DNA of 64,000 bases, taken from Lysinibacillus sphaericus (GTDB lineage Bacteria > Bacillota > Bacilli > Bacillales_A > Planococcaceae). Location of the stretch: assembly GCF_002982115.1 (NCBI RefSeq), contig NZ_CP019980.1, positions 1,186,001-1,250,000 on the forward strand, read 5' to 3'. How positions within the stretch are numbered: the first letter of the stretch is position 1; each line of letters begins with the position of its first letter. Below are positions 43,989 to 53,621 of this stretch, piece after piece. Both the position numbers and the translations under genes were made by a program. The notes beneath the pieces were generated by a model. It was not told the origin of the DNA. It saw only the letters and a program-made list of their open reading frames with translations, and made no database searches.

Positions 43989-46145
43989 TTACAATGATAA
44001 AGGTGCTTCTTCGAGTACTATTTCTAATTGATCGCCACCGAAAATTTCTGTATCAAAGGTTGCGGGCTGTCCGTTACGTAAAATCGTAAAGTTGCCTTTA
44101 AATGTTGTAGGGAGCTGCCAATTCGAGAAACGGAACACATCCTGATAAATCCAAGGACTTCGATCTTTCTCTTGAATGCTAACCGTCGCTCCATTAGGAA
44201 CCGTAGAGAGCGGTGAAACAACAGCTTGATTAACAAGCACTTCATTCGTCGTTTTTTTCAACTCTAACAGTTCCTGTTGAAAATGGACAATGATTTTGTC
44301 CTCCAACAACACATTCATATGATCAGCGATTCGTTGTACAGTTGGTAACGATGGTTGGGAAAAAGTAATAATATCGTTATGTTGAACAGCATAAGACAGC
44401 TTTCCTGGTTTTCCGTTAATTAGTAAATTCGCAGAAAACGCTGGTAAATATAATGGCTTGCCATCGACGTAAATAACATATGATTCAAATTGTTTCAGTA
44501 AATTGGTATTGTTCGTCAATGTAAACACGTCTTCTACTGTTTCCGCTATTTCATATGCGATAATATCACGATCGTTTACGAGAGCATCCATTGAAACGGA
44601 TGAACCGTTAACCGTAATTTTAGGTTCAATGACATATTTTGTTTCTTGAATTGTAATCGTTTTAATGACTGCTTGATCCACTATGTCTCTTATTGTAGCA
44701 GTAGCTGGAAGACCATCTTGTCCTTCTATTAGCTGAATGGCATCCCCCGTTTTAATAATTGTTTTTGTAGAGGATTGTTGTCCATTCACTAAAATTTGTG
44801 CTGGTTGACCGTGGCCACCAGGTATAAAAATATCTTGTCCGTTCACACTAATGGATAAACCATGACCTGGCTTGCCATATAATTGTTTAGCACGAATATT
44901 GGCAGCTAAAAAGGCATCGCCAACAGTCATTTCTTTTAATTCAAACAGGCGTACAATTTGTTCATTTACCGTTAAACTCATATATTGAATCGGCATTTTC
45001 TTTGCAGCAATAGCTATGCCGATAGGTGTTACTAATTCAGGGGATGCTTTAATGTGCGCTTCCTTTGTTAAATTTTGAATGGCATCGACACCGCGAACGG
45101 CAATACGATTTGCTGGTAAATCAAGTACTAGACCGATTTCAGTTGTAAGGTTAGGTGTTAAACTACCTCCACCAACGAGCATTACGGCTTTAGGAGCAGT
45201 TCGATTATTAAGACGTAATATTTCTTCTCCAATCGCCTTGGCGAGTTGTTTAACAGCTGGTTCAATTGCAGAAAGCACTTCTTCTTTAGGATAATATTGA
45301 TCGAATCCTAAAATATCTTGAATTAAAATCTCCTCTGAACAATGCAGTTGGCGCTTTGCCTCCTCGGCAACAGGAAAATCAAGCAAATAATGGTCACTAA
45401 GTGCTTCGGTTATTTCATCTCCTGCTGTCGGCACCATACCATAGGCAACAACTGTACTTTTATCGGTAATGGCGATATCTGAAGTACCAGCACCAATATC
45501 GACAAGTGCAACATTTAAACGGCGCATCGTAGGTGGAATAAGAACATTAATGGCAGCAATGGGCTCTAATGTTAGTGCATCCATCTCTAAATTTGCCCGT
45601 TTTAATGCGGCAATTAGTGATTCCACTACAACACGAGGAAGGAAAGTGGCAATCACTTCGATTTGTGCCTCGTCACCTTGCTGATCAAGAAGGCTACCAA
45701 TTTCTTCACCATCTAGACGATAATAAAGGACTGAATAACCAACGCAATAATAGTGACTCGTTTTCGTATCCTCTTTATGTTGTAGGAGCCGTTGCTGGGC
45801 TTGTTGAACGGCCTGTAATTCTAAGCGACTAATATCTTCTTCAGTAAAGATAGGACGGTTACGAATATTAATGGTCACACTTGCCTGCTCGGTTTTTAAT
45901 GAACGACCTGCAGCAGCAACGCTTACTTTTGATAAAGGTCCGTGCTTTTCTTCGAGCTCTTGTTTTATCTCATTAATTAACTCTGCCACGTACATGACAT
46001 TATGTATTTGACCATCTACCATGGCCCGTTCTTTATGCTCTTTTACTAAAATATCTTGTACATGAAAATGATCATTATCTTCTTCTAAAATAATGCCAAC
46101 AACAGAACGTGTACCGATATCAAGCGCAAATAATTTTGAACTCAA
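43989..46145 (-). CDS. FtsA/PilM-like actin-fold protein with repeat-containing C-terminal extension
   Basis: This 718-residue protein has an N-terminal actin-like ATPase domain of about 385 residues: phosphate-1 LDIGTRSVVG (8-17), phosphate-2 VDIGAGTSDIAI (215-226) and adenosine motif VMLVGGGSLTP (321-331). FtsA itself is about 420-440 residues, so the remaining 330 are additional. That region repeats a motif of about 40 residues, [IV]NG...GD.I, near residues 430-475, 494-535, 557-597, 618-660 and 685-711, which looks like small beta-grasp modules (inference). No C-terminal FtsA membrane helix is seen. The TTG start follows GAGGAAGGAAG. It could act in division or envelope assembly. Confidence 0.8.
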   Translation of the reverse strand: MSSKLFALDIGTRSVVGIILEEDNDHFHVQDILVKEHKERAMVDGQIHNVMYVAELINEIKQELEEKHGPLSKVSVAAAGRSLKTEQASVTINIRNRPIFTEEDISRLELQAVQQAQQRLLQHKEDTKTSHYYCVGYSVLYYRLDGEEIGSLLDQQGDEAQIEVIATFLPRVVVESLIAALKRANLEMDALTLEPIAAINVLIPPTMRRLNVALVDIGAGTSDIAITDKSTVVAYGMVPTAGDEITEALSDHYLLDFPVAEEAKRQLHCSEEILIQDILGFDQYYPKEEVLSAIEPAVKQLAKAIGEEILRLNNRTAPKAVMLVGGGSLTPNLTTEIGLVLDLPANRIAVRGVDAIQNLTKEAHIKASPELVTPIGIAIAAKKMPIQYMSLTVNEQIVRLFELKEMTVGDAFLAANIRAKQLYGKPGHGLSISVNGQDIFIPGGHGQPAQILVNGQQSSTKTIIKTGDAIQLIEGQDGLPATATIRDIVDQAVIKTITIQETKYVIEPKITVNGSSVSMDALVNDRDIIAYEIAETVEDVFTLTNNTNLLKQFESYVIYVDGKPLYLPAFSANLLINGKPGKLSYAVQHNDIITFSQPSLPTVQRIADHMNVLLEDKIIVHFQQELLELKKTTNEVLVNQAVVSPLSTVPNGATVSIQEKDRSPWIYQDVFRFSNWQLPTTFKGNFTILRNGQPATFDTEIFGGDQLEIVLEEAPLSL

Positions 46146-46213
46146 TGTAATCGCTTCCTTCCTCGAAATATCTCAAAATAATTTAGCGAGTTGAAGCGCT
46201 AAATTAAAAATGC

Positions 46214-46242
46214 GTGACATTCTGAACAACTTTGATTATAAT
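46214..46242 (+). promoter_or_regulatory. Sigma-A promoter of aroA
   Basis: GTGACA and TATAAT with a 17-bp spacer lie about 75 bp before the aroA ATG, in the divergent gap with the FtsA-like gene. Confidence 0.65.
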
Positions 46243-46317
46243 GATGCTAATATCTAAAAATGTAACATACATTTCAGAGTTCTGAAAGTGTCTGTCATAG
46301 GGAGAGGAGCAAGAAGT

Positions 46318-47403
46318 ATGAGCCAAAAGGATTTAGAAAGCTTACGTAGTCAGATTGATGGATTAAACTTAGAAATTCTTCGTCTAATTAACGAACGTGC
46401 AGCTGTAGTAGATGAAATCGGTAAAATTAAAGAAAAACAAGGTGTTAACCGCTATGATCCATTGCGCGAACGACATATGCTTGATCTTATTAAAGAGCAC
46501 AATCACGGTCCATTAAACCAAATGACGGTAGATTATATTTTTAAACAAATCTTTAAAACAGCTTTAAAACAACTTGAAGCGGATAAAAAGAAAGAATTAC
46601 TTGTATCACGCAAGAAAAAATCAGAAGATACTGTCATTAATGTTAATGGTGAACTAATTGGCCAAGGAAAACCATCTTTTGTATTTGGGCCATGTGCTGT
46701 TGAATCATATGAGCAAGTAGCAGCCGTTGCGGCATCTATTAAAGCTAAAGGTGAAAAGTTAATCCGTGGTGGAGCATACAAACCTCGTACTTCTCCATAT
46801 GACTTCCAAGGTCTTGGATTAGAAGGGCTTAAAATTTTAAAGCGTGTATCTGAAGAATATGGTTTAGGTGTTATTACAGAAATTGTGACACCAGGTCATT
46901 TAGAAGAAGCACTTGATTACATTGATGTAATCCAAATTGGTGCACGTAATATGCAAAACTTCGAATTATTAAAAGCAGCGGGTGCTACAAATAAACCAGT
47001 ACTATTAAAACGTGGTTTAGCAGCAACGATTGACGAGTTCATTCATGCAGCAGAATACATTATGTCTAAAGGAAATGAGAACATCATCCTTTGTGAACGT
47101 GGTATTCGTACGTACGAAAAAGCAACACGTAACACATTAGATATTTCAGCAGTACCAATTTTAAAACAAGAAACACATTTACCAGTATTCGTCGATGTAA
47201 CACATTCAACTGGTCGACGTGACTTATTATTACCATGTGCGAAAGCAGCAATTGCCATTGGAGCAGATGGTGTAATGGCAGAGGTGCATCCAGATCCATC
47301 TGTAGCACTTTCTGATTCACAACAACAAATGGATATTCCAACATTCGATGCATTCTACGAAACGCTACAAAAATTCATGAAGAATCATGAAATTCATGCA
47401 TAA
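46318..47403 (+). CDS. aroA: Bifunctional DAHP synthase / chorismate mutase
   Basis: This 361-residue fusion has an AroQ-type chorismate mutase domain (residues 1-90, [20 protein letters not shown]) and a KDO8P-like DAHP synthase domain (about 100-361) with [33 protein letters not shown] and [14 protein letters not shown]. It catalyses the first shikimate step and chorismate to prephenate, as in B. subtilis AroA (also called AroG). ATG 46318 follows GGAGAGGAG at 8 bp; the upstream in-frame GTG at 46288 is rejected. A terminator follows. Confidence 0.94.
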   Translation: MSQKDLESLRSQIDGLNLEILRLINERAAVVDEIGKIKEKQGVNRYDPLRERHMLDLIKEHNHGPLNQMTVDYIFKQIFKTALKQLEADKKKELLVSRKKKSEDTVINVNGELIGQGKPSFVFGPCAVESYEQVAAVAASIKAKGEKLIRGGAYKPRTSPYDFQGLGLEGLKILKRVSEEYGLGVITEIVTPGHLEEALDYIDVIQIGARNMQNFELLKAAGATNKPVLLKRGLAATIDEFIHAAEYIMSKGNENIILCERGIRTYEKATRNTLDISAVPILKQETHLPVFVDVTHSTGRRDLLLPCAKAAIAIGADGVMAEVHPDPSVALSDSQQQMDIPTFDAFYETLQKFMKNHEIHA

Positions 47404-47410
47404 TGATTTC

Positions 47411-47446
47411 ACACCGCTTGCGCATTAAGCAGGCGGTGTTTATTAT
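47411..47446 (+). terminator. Terminator after aroA
   Basis: ACACCGCTTGC and GCAGGCGGTGT pair with a 7-nt loop, followed by TTATTAT. Confidence 0.8.
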
Positions 47447-47516
47447 ATCGTGACAATTTAATGTCTAGAACAGTACTATTTGTACTTGGTATTTCTGTTC
47501 ATGTACGTACTTCTTC

Positions 47517-47546
47517 TTGAAAATGATGCGAAAATTATCGTATGAT
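47517..47546 (+). promoter_or_regulatory. Probable sigma-A promoter of ccpA
   Basis: TTGAAA and TATGAT are 18 bp apart and end 33 bp before the ccpA ATG. The AGTACTATTTGTACT dyad just upstream (from 47473) has no assigned role. Confidence 0.5.
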
Positions 47547-47579
47547 AAGGCTATAAAAGGAAAAAGGGAGGCACGTACG

Positions 47580-48584
47580 ATGACTGTTACAATTTATGAT
47601 GTTGCACGAGAAGCAAATGTTTCGATGGCAACCGTTTCTCGTGTAGTTAACGGTAACCAAAATGTAAAACCAGCAACACGAAAAAAAGTATTAGAAGTAA
47701 TTGAACGATTAGAATATCGTCCGAACGCAGTAGCGCGAGGGTTAGCGAGTAAGAAAACAACAACAGTTGGCGTGATTATCCCAGATATTGCAAATAACGT
47801 TTATGCGGAGCTGGCACGTGGTGTGGAGGATATTGCGACAATGTATCGCTACAACATTATTCTTGCCAACTCAGACCAACATGAAGATAAAGAGCTACAG
47901 CTGCTAGATACAATGCTAGGCAAACAGGTGGACGGTATTGTTATGATGAGTGATGAAGTAACAGAGAAAATGCAACAATCGATGGATCATTCGCCAGTTC
48001 CGATTGTTCTTGCAGGTTCTGTAGATGAATCACAAACAATTGCCACTGTGAATATTGATTATTTCCAGGCAGCGTATGAAGCGATTTCGTTATTGATTCA
48101 AAATGGACATAAACGAATTGGCTTTGTAACAGGCCCACTTACTTATACAATTAATGGCAAATTCAAGCTTGAAGCTTATAAAAAAGCATTGCAAGATGCA
48201 GGCTTAAGTATAGATGAATCACTAATTGCTGCAGAGGAATCTAGCTATGATATGGGCTTAGAGGCATGGGAAACGTTATCTGCTCTAGAAAATCCTCCAA
48301 CTGCTTATTTTGCAGGAAGCGATGAACTCGCTATCGGATTGATTCATGGTGCGCAGGATGCTGGGAAAAATGTGCCAGAGGATATCGAAGTTATCAGTTT
48401 TGAAAATTCTAAGTTAGCTCGTATGGTGCGCCCTCAGCTTACAAGTGTAGCACTACCGCTATATGATATCGGAGCTGTTGCGATGCGTTTATTGACTAAA
48501 CTTATGAATAAAGAGCCTGTTGAGGACGAAGCGGTTATTTTACCACACCGCATTGAACAGCGACAATCTGTTAAAAGCAAATAA
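47580..48584 (+). CDS. ccpA: Catabolite control protein A
   Basis: This 334-residue LacI-family regulator controls carbon catabolite repression by binding cre sites with HPr-Ser-P. The helix-turn-helix is [33 protein letters not shown], followed by the hinge helix [13 protein letters not shown] and a periplasmic-binding-protein-like sensor domain. It has the same length as B. subtilis CcpA. ATG 47580 follows GGGAGG; the frame upstream contains ATGs without an SD. It is flanked by aroA and the acu genes, as in B. subtilis. Candidate cre sites are near dctB and acuA. Confidence 0.95.
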   Translation: MTVTIYDVAREANVSMATVSRVVNGNQNVKPATRKKVLEVIERLEYRPNAVARGLASKKTTTVGVIIPDIANNVYAELARGVEDIATMYRYNIILANSDQHEDKELQLLDTMLGKQVDGIVMMSDEVTEKMQQSMDHSPVPIVLAGSVDESQTIATVNIDYFQAAYEAISLLIQNGHKRIGFVTGPLTYTINGKFKLEAYKKALQDAGLSIDESLIAAEESSYDMGLEAWETLSALENPPTAYFAGSDELAIGLIHGAQDAGKNVPEDIEVISFENSKLARMVRPQLTSVALPLYDIGAVAMRLLTKLMNKEPVEDEAVILPHRIEQRQSVKSK

Positions 48585-48585
48585 C

Positions 48586-48628
48586 AAAAAACACGTAAAT
48601 CTAATAGTAAGATTTGCGTGTTTTTTTA
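48586..48628 (+). terminator. Terminator after ccpA
   Basis: AAAACACGTAAATCT and AGATTTGCGTGTTTT pair around a 7-nt loop, followed by a T run. Confidence 0.9.
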
Positions 48629-48638
48629 TTGAAGTGAA

Positions 48639-48672
48639 TTGTTTTAGAATTGTTTGGGTGACTGGCACCGCG
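48639..48672. repeat. Partial copy of palindromic family A
   Basis: TTTTAGAATTGTTTGGGTGACTGGCACC matches the right half of the element at 54665-54711, with GGTGACTGGCACC being the inverse of GGTGCCAGTCACC there. It lies between the convergent ccpA and acuC. Confidence 0.6.
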
Positions 48673-48674
48673 GC

Positions 48675-49835
48675 TTAACTGCGCTTTTCAGTGCGAATAA
48701 TATGTAGCGCTTTTTCTAACATTTGCGCGTTTTTTTCTTCAATTTCTGCCTTTCGTGGAATGGGCTCATAAAGAGGATTTGGGTCCTCCCATGTAGGAAT
48801 AAACGGCACGGGTGCCTCTGGTTGCCAGCGCTCTAACCATGCTTGTGGTAAGGGACCTGATGGTTTTTCTTGATCGGTCATTTCTAACCATAGCATAGAC
48901 CATGCGCGTGGTACAACCCGCCAAATATCGTAGCCTCCACCACCAACCGCAATCCATTTGCCATCACAATATTCGTGCGCTAGCTTGTGCGCTAACTTAG
49001 GAATTTCCTTATAAATATTCATTGTACCGTATAAATGTGTTAATGGGTCAAAATAATGTGCATCTGCACCGTTTTGCGTTAATACAACATCGGGTTTGAA
49101 AAATTCAAAGACTTCGCGCATTGCCTGTTCATATATGTCTAAGAAACTATCATCCTCGGTAAATGCATCGATTGGAAAGTTAAATGAAGTTCCATAGCCT
49201 TGCCCATTGCCTCGTTCAGTTATATTACCTGTTCCAGGGAATAAGTAGCGACCTGTTTCATGAATCGATAATGTACAAACATCGGGGTCATCATAGAAAC
49301 TCCATTGTACGCCATCACCATGATGGGCATCCGTATCAACATATAGCACCCGCGCTTTGTATTTGTCCTGTAAATAACGTATAGCTACAGTACTATCATT
49401 ATAAATACAAAAACCTGAAGCGCGCCCACGGAAACCATGATGTAGCCCACCGCCCAGATTTAGCGCATGTTCGGCTTTTCCTTCCATCACATAATCGACA
49501 GCAGTTAATGTGCCACCTACAAGTTGGGCACTTGCTTCATGCATATTTTTAAAGATAGGTGTATCCTCCGTGCCTATACCATAGCTTGCACATTGTGCCT
49601 CGCTGAGTTTACCATGCCCTGCATTTTTTACAATTTCAATGTATTTTGGATCATGTGCGAGCAAGAGTTCTTCTTCTGTTGCAATTCGTGCAGGAACGAT
49701 ATCGACATCATCGAGCGCCCCTATGTTTTTTAGTAAATCCATCGTTAGCGTCAAGCGTTTGTGATTGAAAGGATGTGTATCTGAAAATTTATATCCGAGT
49801 TGTTCTGGCGAATAAACAAAGACAGCCTTTTTCAT
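48675..49835 (-). CDS. acuC: Acetoin utilisation protein AcuC, histone-deacetylase-like
   Basis: This 386-residue zinc hydrolase belongs to the histone deacetylase superfamily. In B. subtilis AcuC removes acetyl groups from acetyl-CoA synthetase AcsA and so reactivates it. The zinc and catalytic motifs are intact: LNLGGGLHHGFRGRASGFCIYND, YVDTDAHHGDGVQWSFYDD and LTQNGADAHYFDPLTHL. The start overlaps the acuB stop by one base (TAATG), indicating coupling within acuABC. A family A repeat lies next to its 3' end. Confidence 0.94.
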   Translation of the reverse strand: MKKAVFVYSPEQLGYKFSDTHPFNHKRLTLTMDLLKNIGALDDVDIVPARIATEEELLLAHDPKYIEIVKNAGHGKLSEAQCASYGIGTEDTPIFKNMHEASAQLVGGTLTAVDYVMEGKAEHALNLGGGLHHGFRGRASGFCIYNDSTVAIRYLQDKYKARVLYVDTDAHHGDGVQWSFYDDPDVCTLSIHETGRYLFPGTGNITERGNGQGYGTSFNFPIDAFTEDDSFLDIYEQAMREVFEFFKPDVVLTQNGADAHYFDPLTHLYGTMNIYKEIPKLAHKLAHEYCDGKWIAVGGGGYDIWRVVPRAWSMLWLEMTDQEKPSGPLPQAWLERWQPEAPVPFIPTWEDPNPLYEPIPRKAEIEEKNAQMLEKALHIIRTEKRS

Positions 49836-50482
49836 TATAATGAAACACCTGGTAGATTAGGCCATAACACGTCGAAACCTTCTTTGCGAAGATTCTCAAT
49901 GATAGCAAGTGGGTTTAGTGTTTTTACTCGGACGCTTAAAATTTTATTTTGTGTATTTTCAGAATCAGGATATACTAAGACGCTTTGGACATTTGCATGA
50001 TGCAGATTAAAAATCTTTGTAATTTCAAATAACACGCCCGGTGTATCGCACACGCGTATTTCAATTTTAGAGCCGGGTTCAGTTGCACCGGTTAACTCAA
50101 TATATGTGTAGAGCAAATCGGTTGTAGTGACGATACCGACAAGTTTTCCCCCAGAGACAATTGGTAAACAACCGATCTTCGTTTCATAAAAAGTGAGTGC
50201 AACTTCCTCTACAAAATCAAGAGGATGACCGACAAGTGGATTTTTTATCATAATATCTTCTACCTTGGCACTAAAGACAGGAGAATTCGGCTCATCCTTC
50301 AATGGCGAAGGCAATGCTTCTTTAATATCTCGCTCTGTAATTACACCGAGAACGTGGTGTTCATTGTCTATAACAGGTAAATGACGCACCTTCTTCTCAC
50401 GCATCAATTTCAGCGCTTCTAACACAGTATTTGTAGGAGCCAGTGTATAAGGCTCATCATTCATAATTTCTTCTACAATCAT
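49835..50482 (-). CDS. acuB: Acetoin utilisation protein AcuB (CBS plus ACT domains)
   Basis: This 215-residue protein has two CBS domains (residues 1-130, with REKKVRHLPVIDNEHHVLGVITERDI) and a C-terminal ACT-like domain (about 140-215, IEIRVCDTPGVLFEITKIF). Such pairs usually bind adenine nucleotides and amino acids, but AcuB's mechanism is not settled. It lies between acuA and acuC, 24 bp after acuA, and is needed in B. subtilis for growth on acetoin or butanediol. Confidence 0.92.
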   Translation of the reverse strand: MIVEEIMNDEPYTLAPTNTVLEALKLMREKKVRHLPVIDNEHHVLGVITERDIKEALPSPLKDEPNSPVFSAKVEDIMIKNPLVGHPLDFVEEVALTFYETKIGCLPIVSGGKLVGIVTTTDLLYTYIELTGATEPGSKIEIRVCDTPGVLFEITKIFNLHHANVQSVLVYPDSENTQNKILSVRVKTLNPLAIIENLRKEGFDVLWPNLPGVSL

Positions 50483-50506
50483 ATACTCATCCCCTTTGTG
50501 TTGGTT

Positions 50507-51139
50507 TTAATACATGAAGCGATTTCTAAAACGGAGCCTATCGAATCTTTCCATCGTTTCAGGAGGCACTCGTTTGCCTTCCCGAGCCATTAGGCAGTTA
50601 GCTGGATGCGATGTAATTTCAGGATCATCTGTAGCAAAATATTCGAAACCAGCCGAGCTCATCATTCGTTCCATCATTTTGCGGTAATCCCATACATTTA
50701 ACCCAGTCCCTTTTAAGTCCCAATGCCAATAATATTCAGTTGTAATAACAAGGTAATCCTCCATCTCATCCCCCATAAAGGACACCGAAAGCAAGGCTTT
50801 ACCAGCCCCAGTCCCACGATAGTCAGGAATTACCTCAATGGCTCCTAACTCAATCATATTATGAATGCGGTCCTCTGCCCAACGTTCAAGCGGATCGGGA
50901 TATAAATAGGTGACGTAGCCTACAATAATGTTGTCTTTTCGAATGATAATAATGCGACCTTCAGGAAGCCCTGCGATTTCTATAATGGCTTGCTGTTGTT
51001 GTTTAGGAGGTCTAAAGGCAACTAATCCCTCGTGGAATGTATACGTAGCTAATTTTTCTGGAGGAACAGGCCCTTCCACATAAACAGTACCATGCTTTGT
51101 CTCCTTTGTAACAGAAAAAAAAGTCTTTTTATGTTCCAT
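50507..51139 (-). CDS. acuA: AcuA, GNAT acetyltransferase acting on AcsA
   Basis: This 210-residue GNAT enzyme acetylates the catalytic lysine of AcsA and switches it off. Conserved segments are AGLPEGRIIIIRKDNIIVGYVTYLYPDPLERW, the acetyl-CoA loop IPDYRGTGAGKALL, and the C-terminal ATDDPEITSHPANCLMAREG block. I chose ATG 51139 over the longer in-frame start at 51169 because AGGTGG then has normal spacing and the length equals the B. subtilis protein. It is divergent from acsA. Confidence 0.92.
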   Translation of the reverse strand: MEHKKTFFSVTKETKHGTVYVEGPVPPEKLATYTFHEGLVAFRPPKQQQQAIIEIAGLPEGRIIIIRKDNIIVGYVTYLYPDPLERWAEDRIHNMIELGAIEVIPDYRGTGAGKALLSVSFMGDEMEDYLVITTEYYWHWDLKGTGLNVWDYRKMMERMMSSAGFEYFATDDPEITSHPANCLMAREGKRVPPETMERFDRLRFRNRFMY

Positions 51140-51660
51140 AATTACACCACCTGAGTTTAATAATTCCATTATAGCTGATTTAAAGCCGAAAAACGCTTAA
51201 ATTTGCGAAATATAACTACATTTTCGGAAAAATAAAAATATTGAGACATTCTTGAAAAATTCGTGTAAAATAGATGTATATTGCAACTGTTATTTAACAG
51301 ATGAATGTTGTATTGTAAGCATTGTTCATATTTATAGCGCATAAACTGTTCTATAACAATTGCTACATAACGTATTTGTCTTTAGAGAAAGTGGCGAATT
51401 TTAATAGCATTCAGTAGCTGTTTTATATGGCGAAATTGTTTCAATTGCCATTATTAAATTTAATTTTCCATATGGGGATGGAGGTTCTCTTTTTATCCTT
51501 TATAAGAGGCTTCAAGGGAAATTATATTGCACGCAAGCAAAATGCAAACGATGTGACAGGCAGCTACGCGTACGTCAAGGCCTAATTGCTAGGGGTATCG
51601 TGAGTACGATTTGAAATTTGCTTACGAATGGACTAAAGCAAAAAAGGAAGGGGTAATTTC
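51140..51660. other. Divergent acuA-acsA regulatory region
   Basis: This 521-bp gap must hold the promoters of acuABC and acsA. Apart from one cre-like match next to acuA I see no gene or clear promoter pair. GC-richer patches at 51540-51610 do not form an obvious structure. Confidence 0.45.
51188..51201 (-). promoter_or_regulatory. Possible cre upstream of acuA
   Basis: On the minus strand TTTAAGCGTTTTTC fits TGWAARCGYTWNCW at 11 of 14 positions, 49 bp before the acuA ATG. acuABC is a known CcpA target in B. subtilis. Confidence 0.35.
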
Positions 51661-53388
51661 ATGGGGATGAAAACAATGGAGAAATTGAAGGCAATACCAG
51701 GGCACTATCATTTGCCAAATTATGAGGAGGCAGCAGCGAATCATAATTGGGAAGAAACTGAAAAGGCATTTAGTTGGCATAAAACAGGATTAGTAAACAT
51801 GGCTTATGAGGCTATTGATCGCCATACAGAAACGGCTAGAAAAAATAAAATTGCACTGTATTACACGGATGGAAAACGCAAAGAAGCCTATTCTTTTAAT
51901 GAAATGAAAAGGCTGACAAACAAGGCTGCCAATGTTTTTAAATCAGCGACAAACTTAAAAAAAGGCGATCGCTTATTTATTTTTATGCCGCGTTCACCAG
52001 AGCTTTATTTTTCTTTATTAGGCGCATTAAAAATGGGGGTTATTGTAGGGCCTCTATTCGAAGCATTCATGGAAGGAGCGGTATATGACCGTCTTTCAGA
52101 TAGCGATGCAAAAGTGTTAGTTACAACGCCTGAGTTACTGGGTCGAGTACCGTTAGATAAACTTCCTAACTTGCAACATGTATTTTTAATAGGGTCTGAT
52201 ATAGAAGAAACACCGCAAATTTTAGATTTTAATAAGCGTATGAAAGAGGCCGCTGCTACATTTGATATTGAGTGGATGGACCGTGAAGACGGTATGATTT
52301 TACATTATACTTCTGGCTCGACAGGTGCACCAAAAGGTGTGTTACACGTGCATAATGCAATGATTCAGCACTATCAATCTACACAATGGGTACTAGATTT
52401 AGGCGACAATGATATTTATTGGTGTACAGCAGATCCAGGTTGGGTAACGGGGACATCTTATGGCATTTTTGGTCCATGGTTAAATGGGGTGACTATGCTG
52501 ATTGTTGGTGGTCGATTCTCACCACAAGCATGGTATCAAGCAATCGAGGATTATAGTGTTACAGTTTGGTATAGTGCGCCAACAGCTTTCCGTATGTTAA
52601 TGGGAGCTGGTAGTGGAATGTTAGAAAATTATGATTTATCATCATTACGCCATGTATTGTCTGTTGGAGAACCCCTTAACCCTGAAGTGATACGTTGGGG
52701 ATGTGACGAATTAGGGCATCGTATTCACGATACGTGGTGGATGACAGAAACCGGCGCGCATATGATTTGTAACTATCCAAGTATGGATATTAAACCGGGT
52801 TCAATGGGCAAACCATTGCCTGGCGTTTATGCGACAATTGTAGATGATGCGGGAAATGAAGTACCACCATTTACTATGGGGAATTTAGCGGTACGTCGAG
52901 GTTGGCCTGCGATGATGCGTCAAATTTGGGGTAATCCTGAGCGATACGAATCATACTTCCTAAAAGGTGAATGGTATGTGTCGGGCGATTCAGCTTATAT
53001 GGATGATGAGGGGTATTTTTGGTTCCAAGGTCGAGTAGATGATGTCATTATGACAGCTGGAGAACGTGTAGGACCATTCGAAGTAGAAAGCAAGCTACTA
53101 GAACATCCAGATGTCATTGAAGCAGGTGTAATTGGAAAACCAGACCCTGTTCGTGGAGAAATTATTAAGGCATTTGTATCTTTGCGTGAAGGTGTTGAAC
53201 CATCAGATGCTTTAATTGAGAATATTCGCGAGTTTGTCAAAAGGGGATTATCAGCTCATGCGGCCCCGCGTGAAATTGAGTTTAAGGAAAAGCTACCGAA
53301 AACAAGAAGTGGTAAAATTATGCGACGTGTGTTGAAGGCATGGGAGTTAAATTTACCAACTGGTGATCTTTCGACGATGGAAGATTAA
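51661..53388 (+). CDS. acsA: Acetyl-CoA synthetase
   Basis: This 575-residue AMP-forming ligase converts acetate, ATP and CoA to acetyl-CoA. The adenylation P-loop is ILHYTSGSTGAPKGVLH, the aromatic stretch is DTWWMTETGAHMI, and the C-terminal acetylatable lysine is in the PKTRSGKIMRR motif near residue 556. That lysine is the expected AcuA/AcuC target. AAGGAAGGGG precedes the ATG; another in-frame ATG lies 6 bp on. In B. subtilis acsA lies next to tyrS; here the arg and PBP genes intervene. Confidence 0.95.
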   Translation: MGMKTMEKLKAIPGHYHLPNYEEAAANHNWEETEKAFSWHKTGLVNMAYEAIDRHTETARKNKIALYYTDGKRKEAYSFNEMKRLTNKAANVFKSATNLKKGDRLFIFMPRSPELYFSLLGALKMGVIVGPLFEAFMEGAVYDRLSDSDAKVLVTTPELLGRVPLDKLPNLQHVFLIGSDIEETPQILDFNKRMKEAAATFDIEWMDREDGMILHYTSGSTGAPKGVLHVHNAMIQHYQSTQWVLDLGDNDIYWCTADPGWVTGTSYGIFGPWLNGVTMLIVGGRFSPQAWYQAIEDYSVTVWYSAPTAFRMLMGAGSGMLENYDLSSLRHVLSVGEPLNPEVIRWGCDELGHRIHDTWWMTETGAHMICNYPSMDIKPGSMGKPLPGVYATIVDDAGNEVPPFTMGNLAVRRGWPAMMRQIWGNPERYESYFLKGEWYVSGDSAYMDDEGYFWFQGRVDDVIMTAGERVGPFEVESKLLEHPDVIEAGVIGKPDPVRGEIIKAFVSLREGVEPSDALIENIREFVKRGLSAHAAPREIEFKEKLPKTRSGKIMRRVLKAWELNLPTGDLSTMED

Positions 53389-53548
53389 GAAGGGGCAATA
53401 GGCAATTTATTTTTATTCAATCAGAAAACATAAAGAGGGTAGGAATTCATTCGACTATGAAAGAGTTCCTACCTTCTTTTTTCTGAATTTATCGTAGCCA
53501 ATCTGTATTCCTGAAATTTATAACAGAAGATTAAGAAAATACTAGGAT

Positions 53549-53562
53549 TAAATAAAAATTCA
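53549..53562 (+). promoter_or_regulatory. ARG box 1 upstream of argC
   Basis: TAAATAAAAATTCA matches the ARG-box core TGAATWWWWATTCA at 13 of 14 positions, just upstream of the argC -35 element. Confidence 0.6.
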
Positions 53563-53563
53563 G

Positions 53564-53592
53564 TTGACTTAATATTTATGCAGACGTATACT
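53564..53592 (+). promoter_or_regulatory. Sigma-A promoter of the argCJBD operon
   Basis: TTGACT and TATACT have a 17-bp spacer and end 29 bp before the argC ATG. The spacer overlaps ARG box 2. Confidence 0.8.
53569..53582 (+). promoter_or_regulatory. ARG box 2 within the argC promoter
   Basis: TTAATATTTATGCA matches TGAATWWWWATTCA at 12 of 14 positions. Its centre is 20 bp from that of box 1, the expected spacing of paired ARG boxes for the hexameric repressor ArgR/AhrC. Confidence 0.6.
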
Positions 53593-53621
53593 ATTTTTAA
53601 CTTATTTTAGAGGTGAGTAGA

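Noticed and set aside
44024..44245. Short minus-strand frame within the FtsA-like gene suggesting a frameshift
   Set aside because: The main frame is uninterrupted to its stop and carries the last repeat unit.
51314..51328. TGTAAGCATTGTTCA in the acuA-acsA gap as a cre site
   Set aside because: It lacks the central CG and mismatches the right half, so support is too low.
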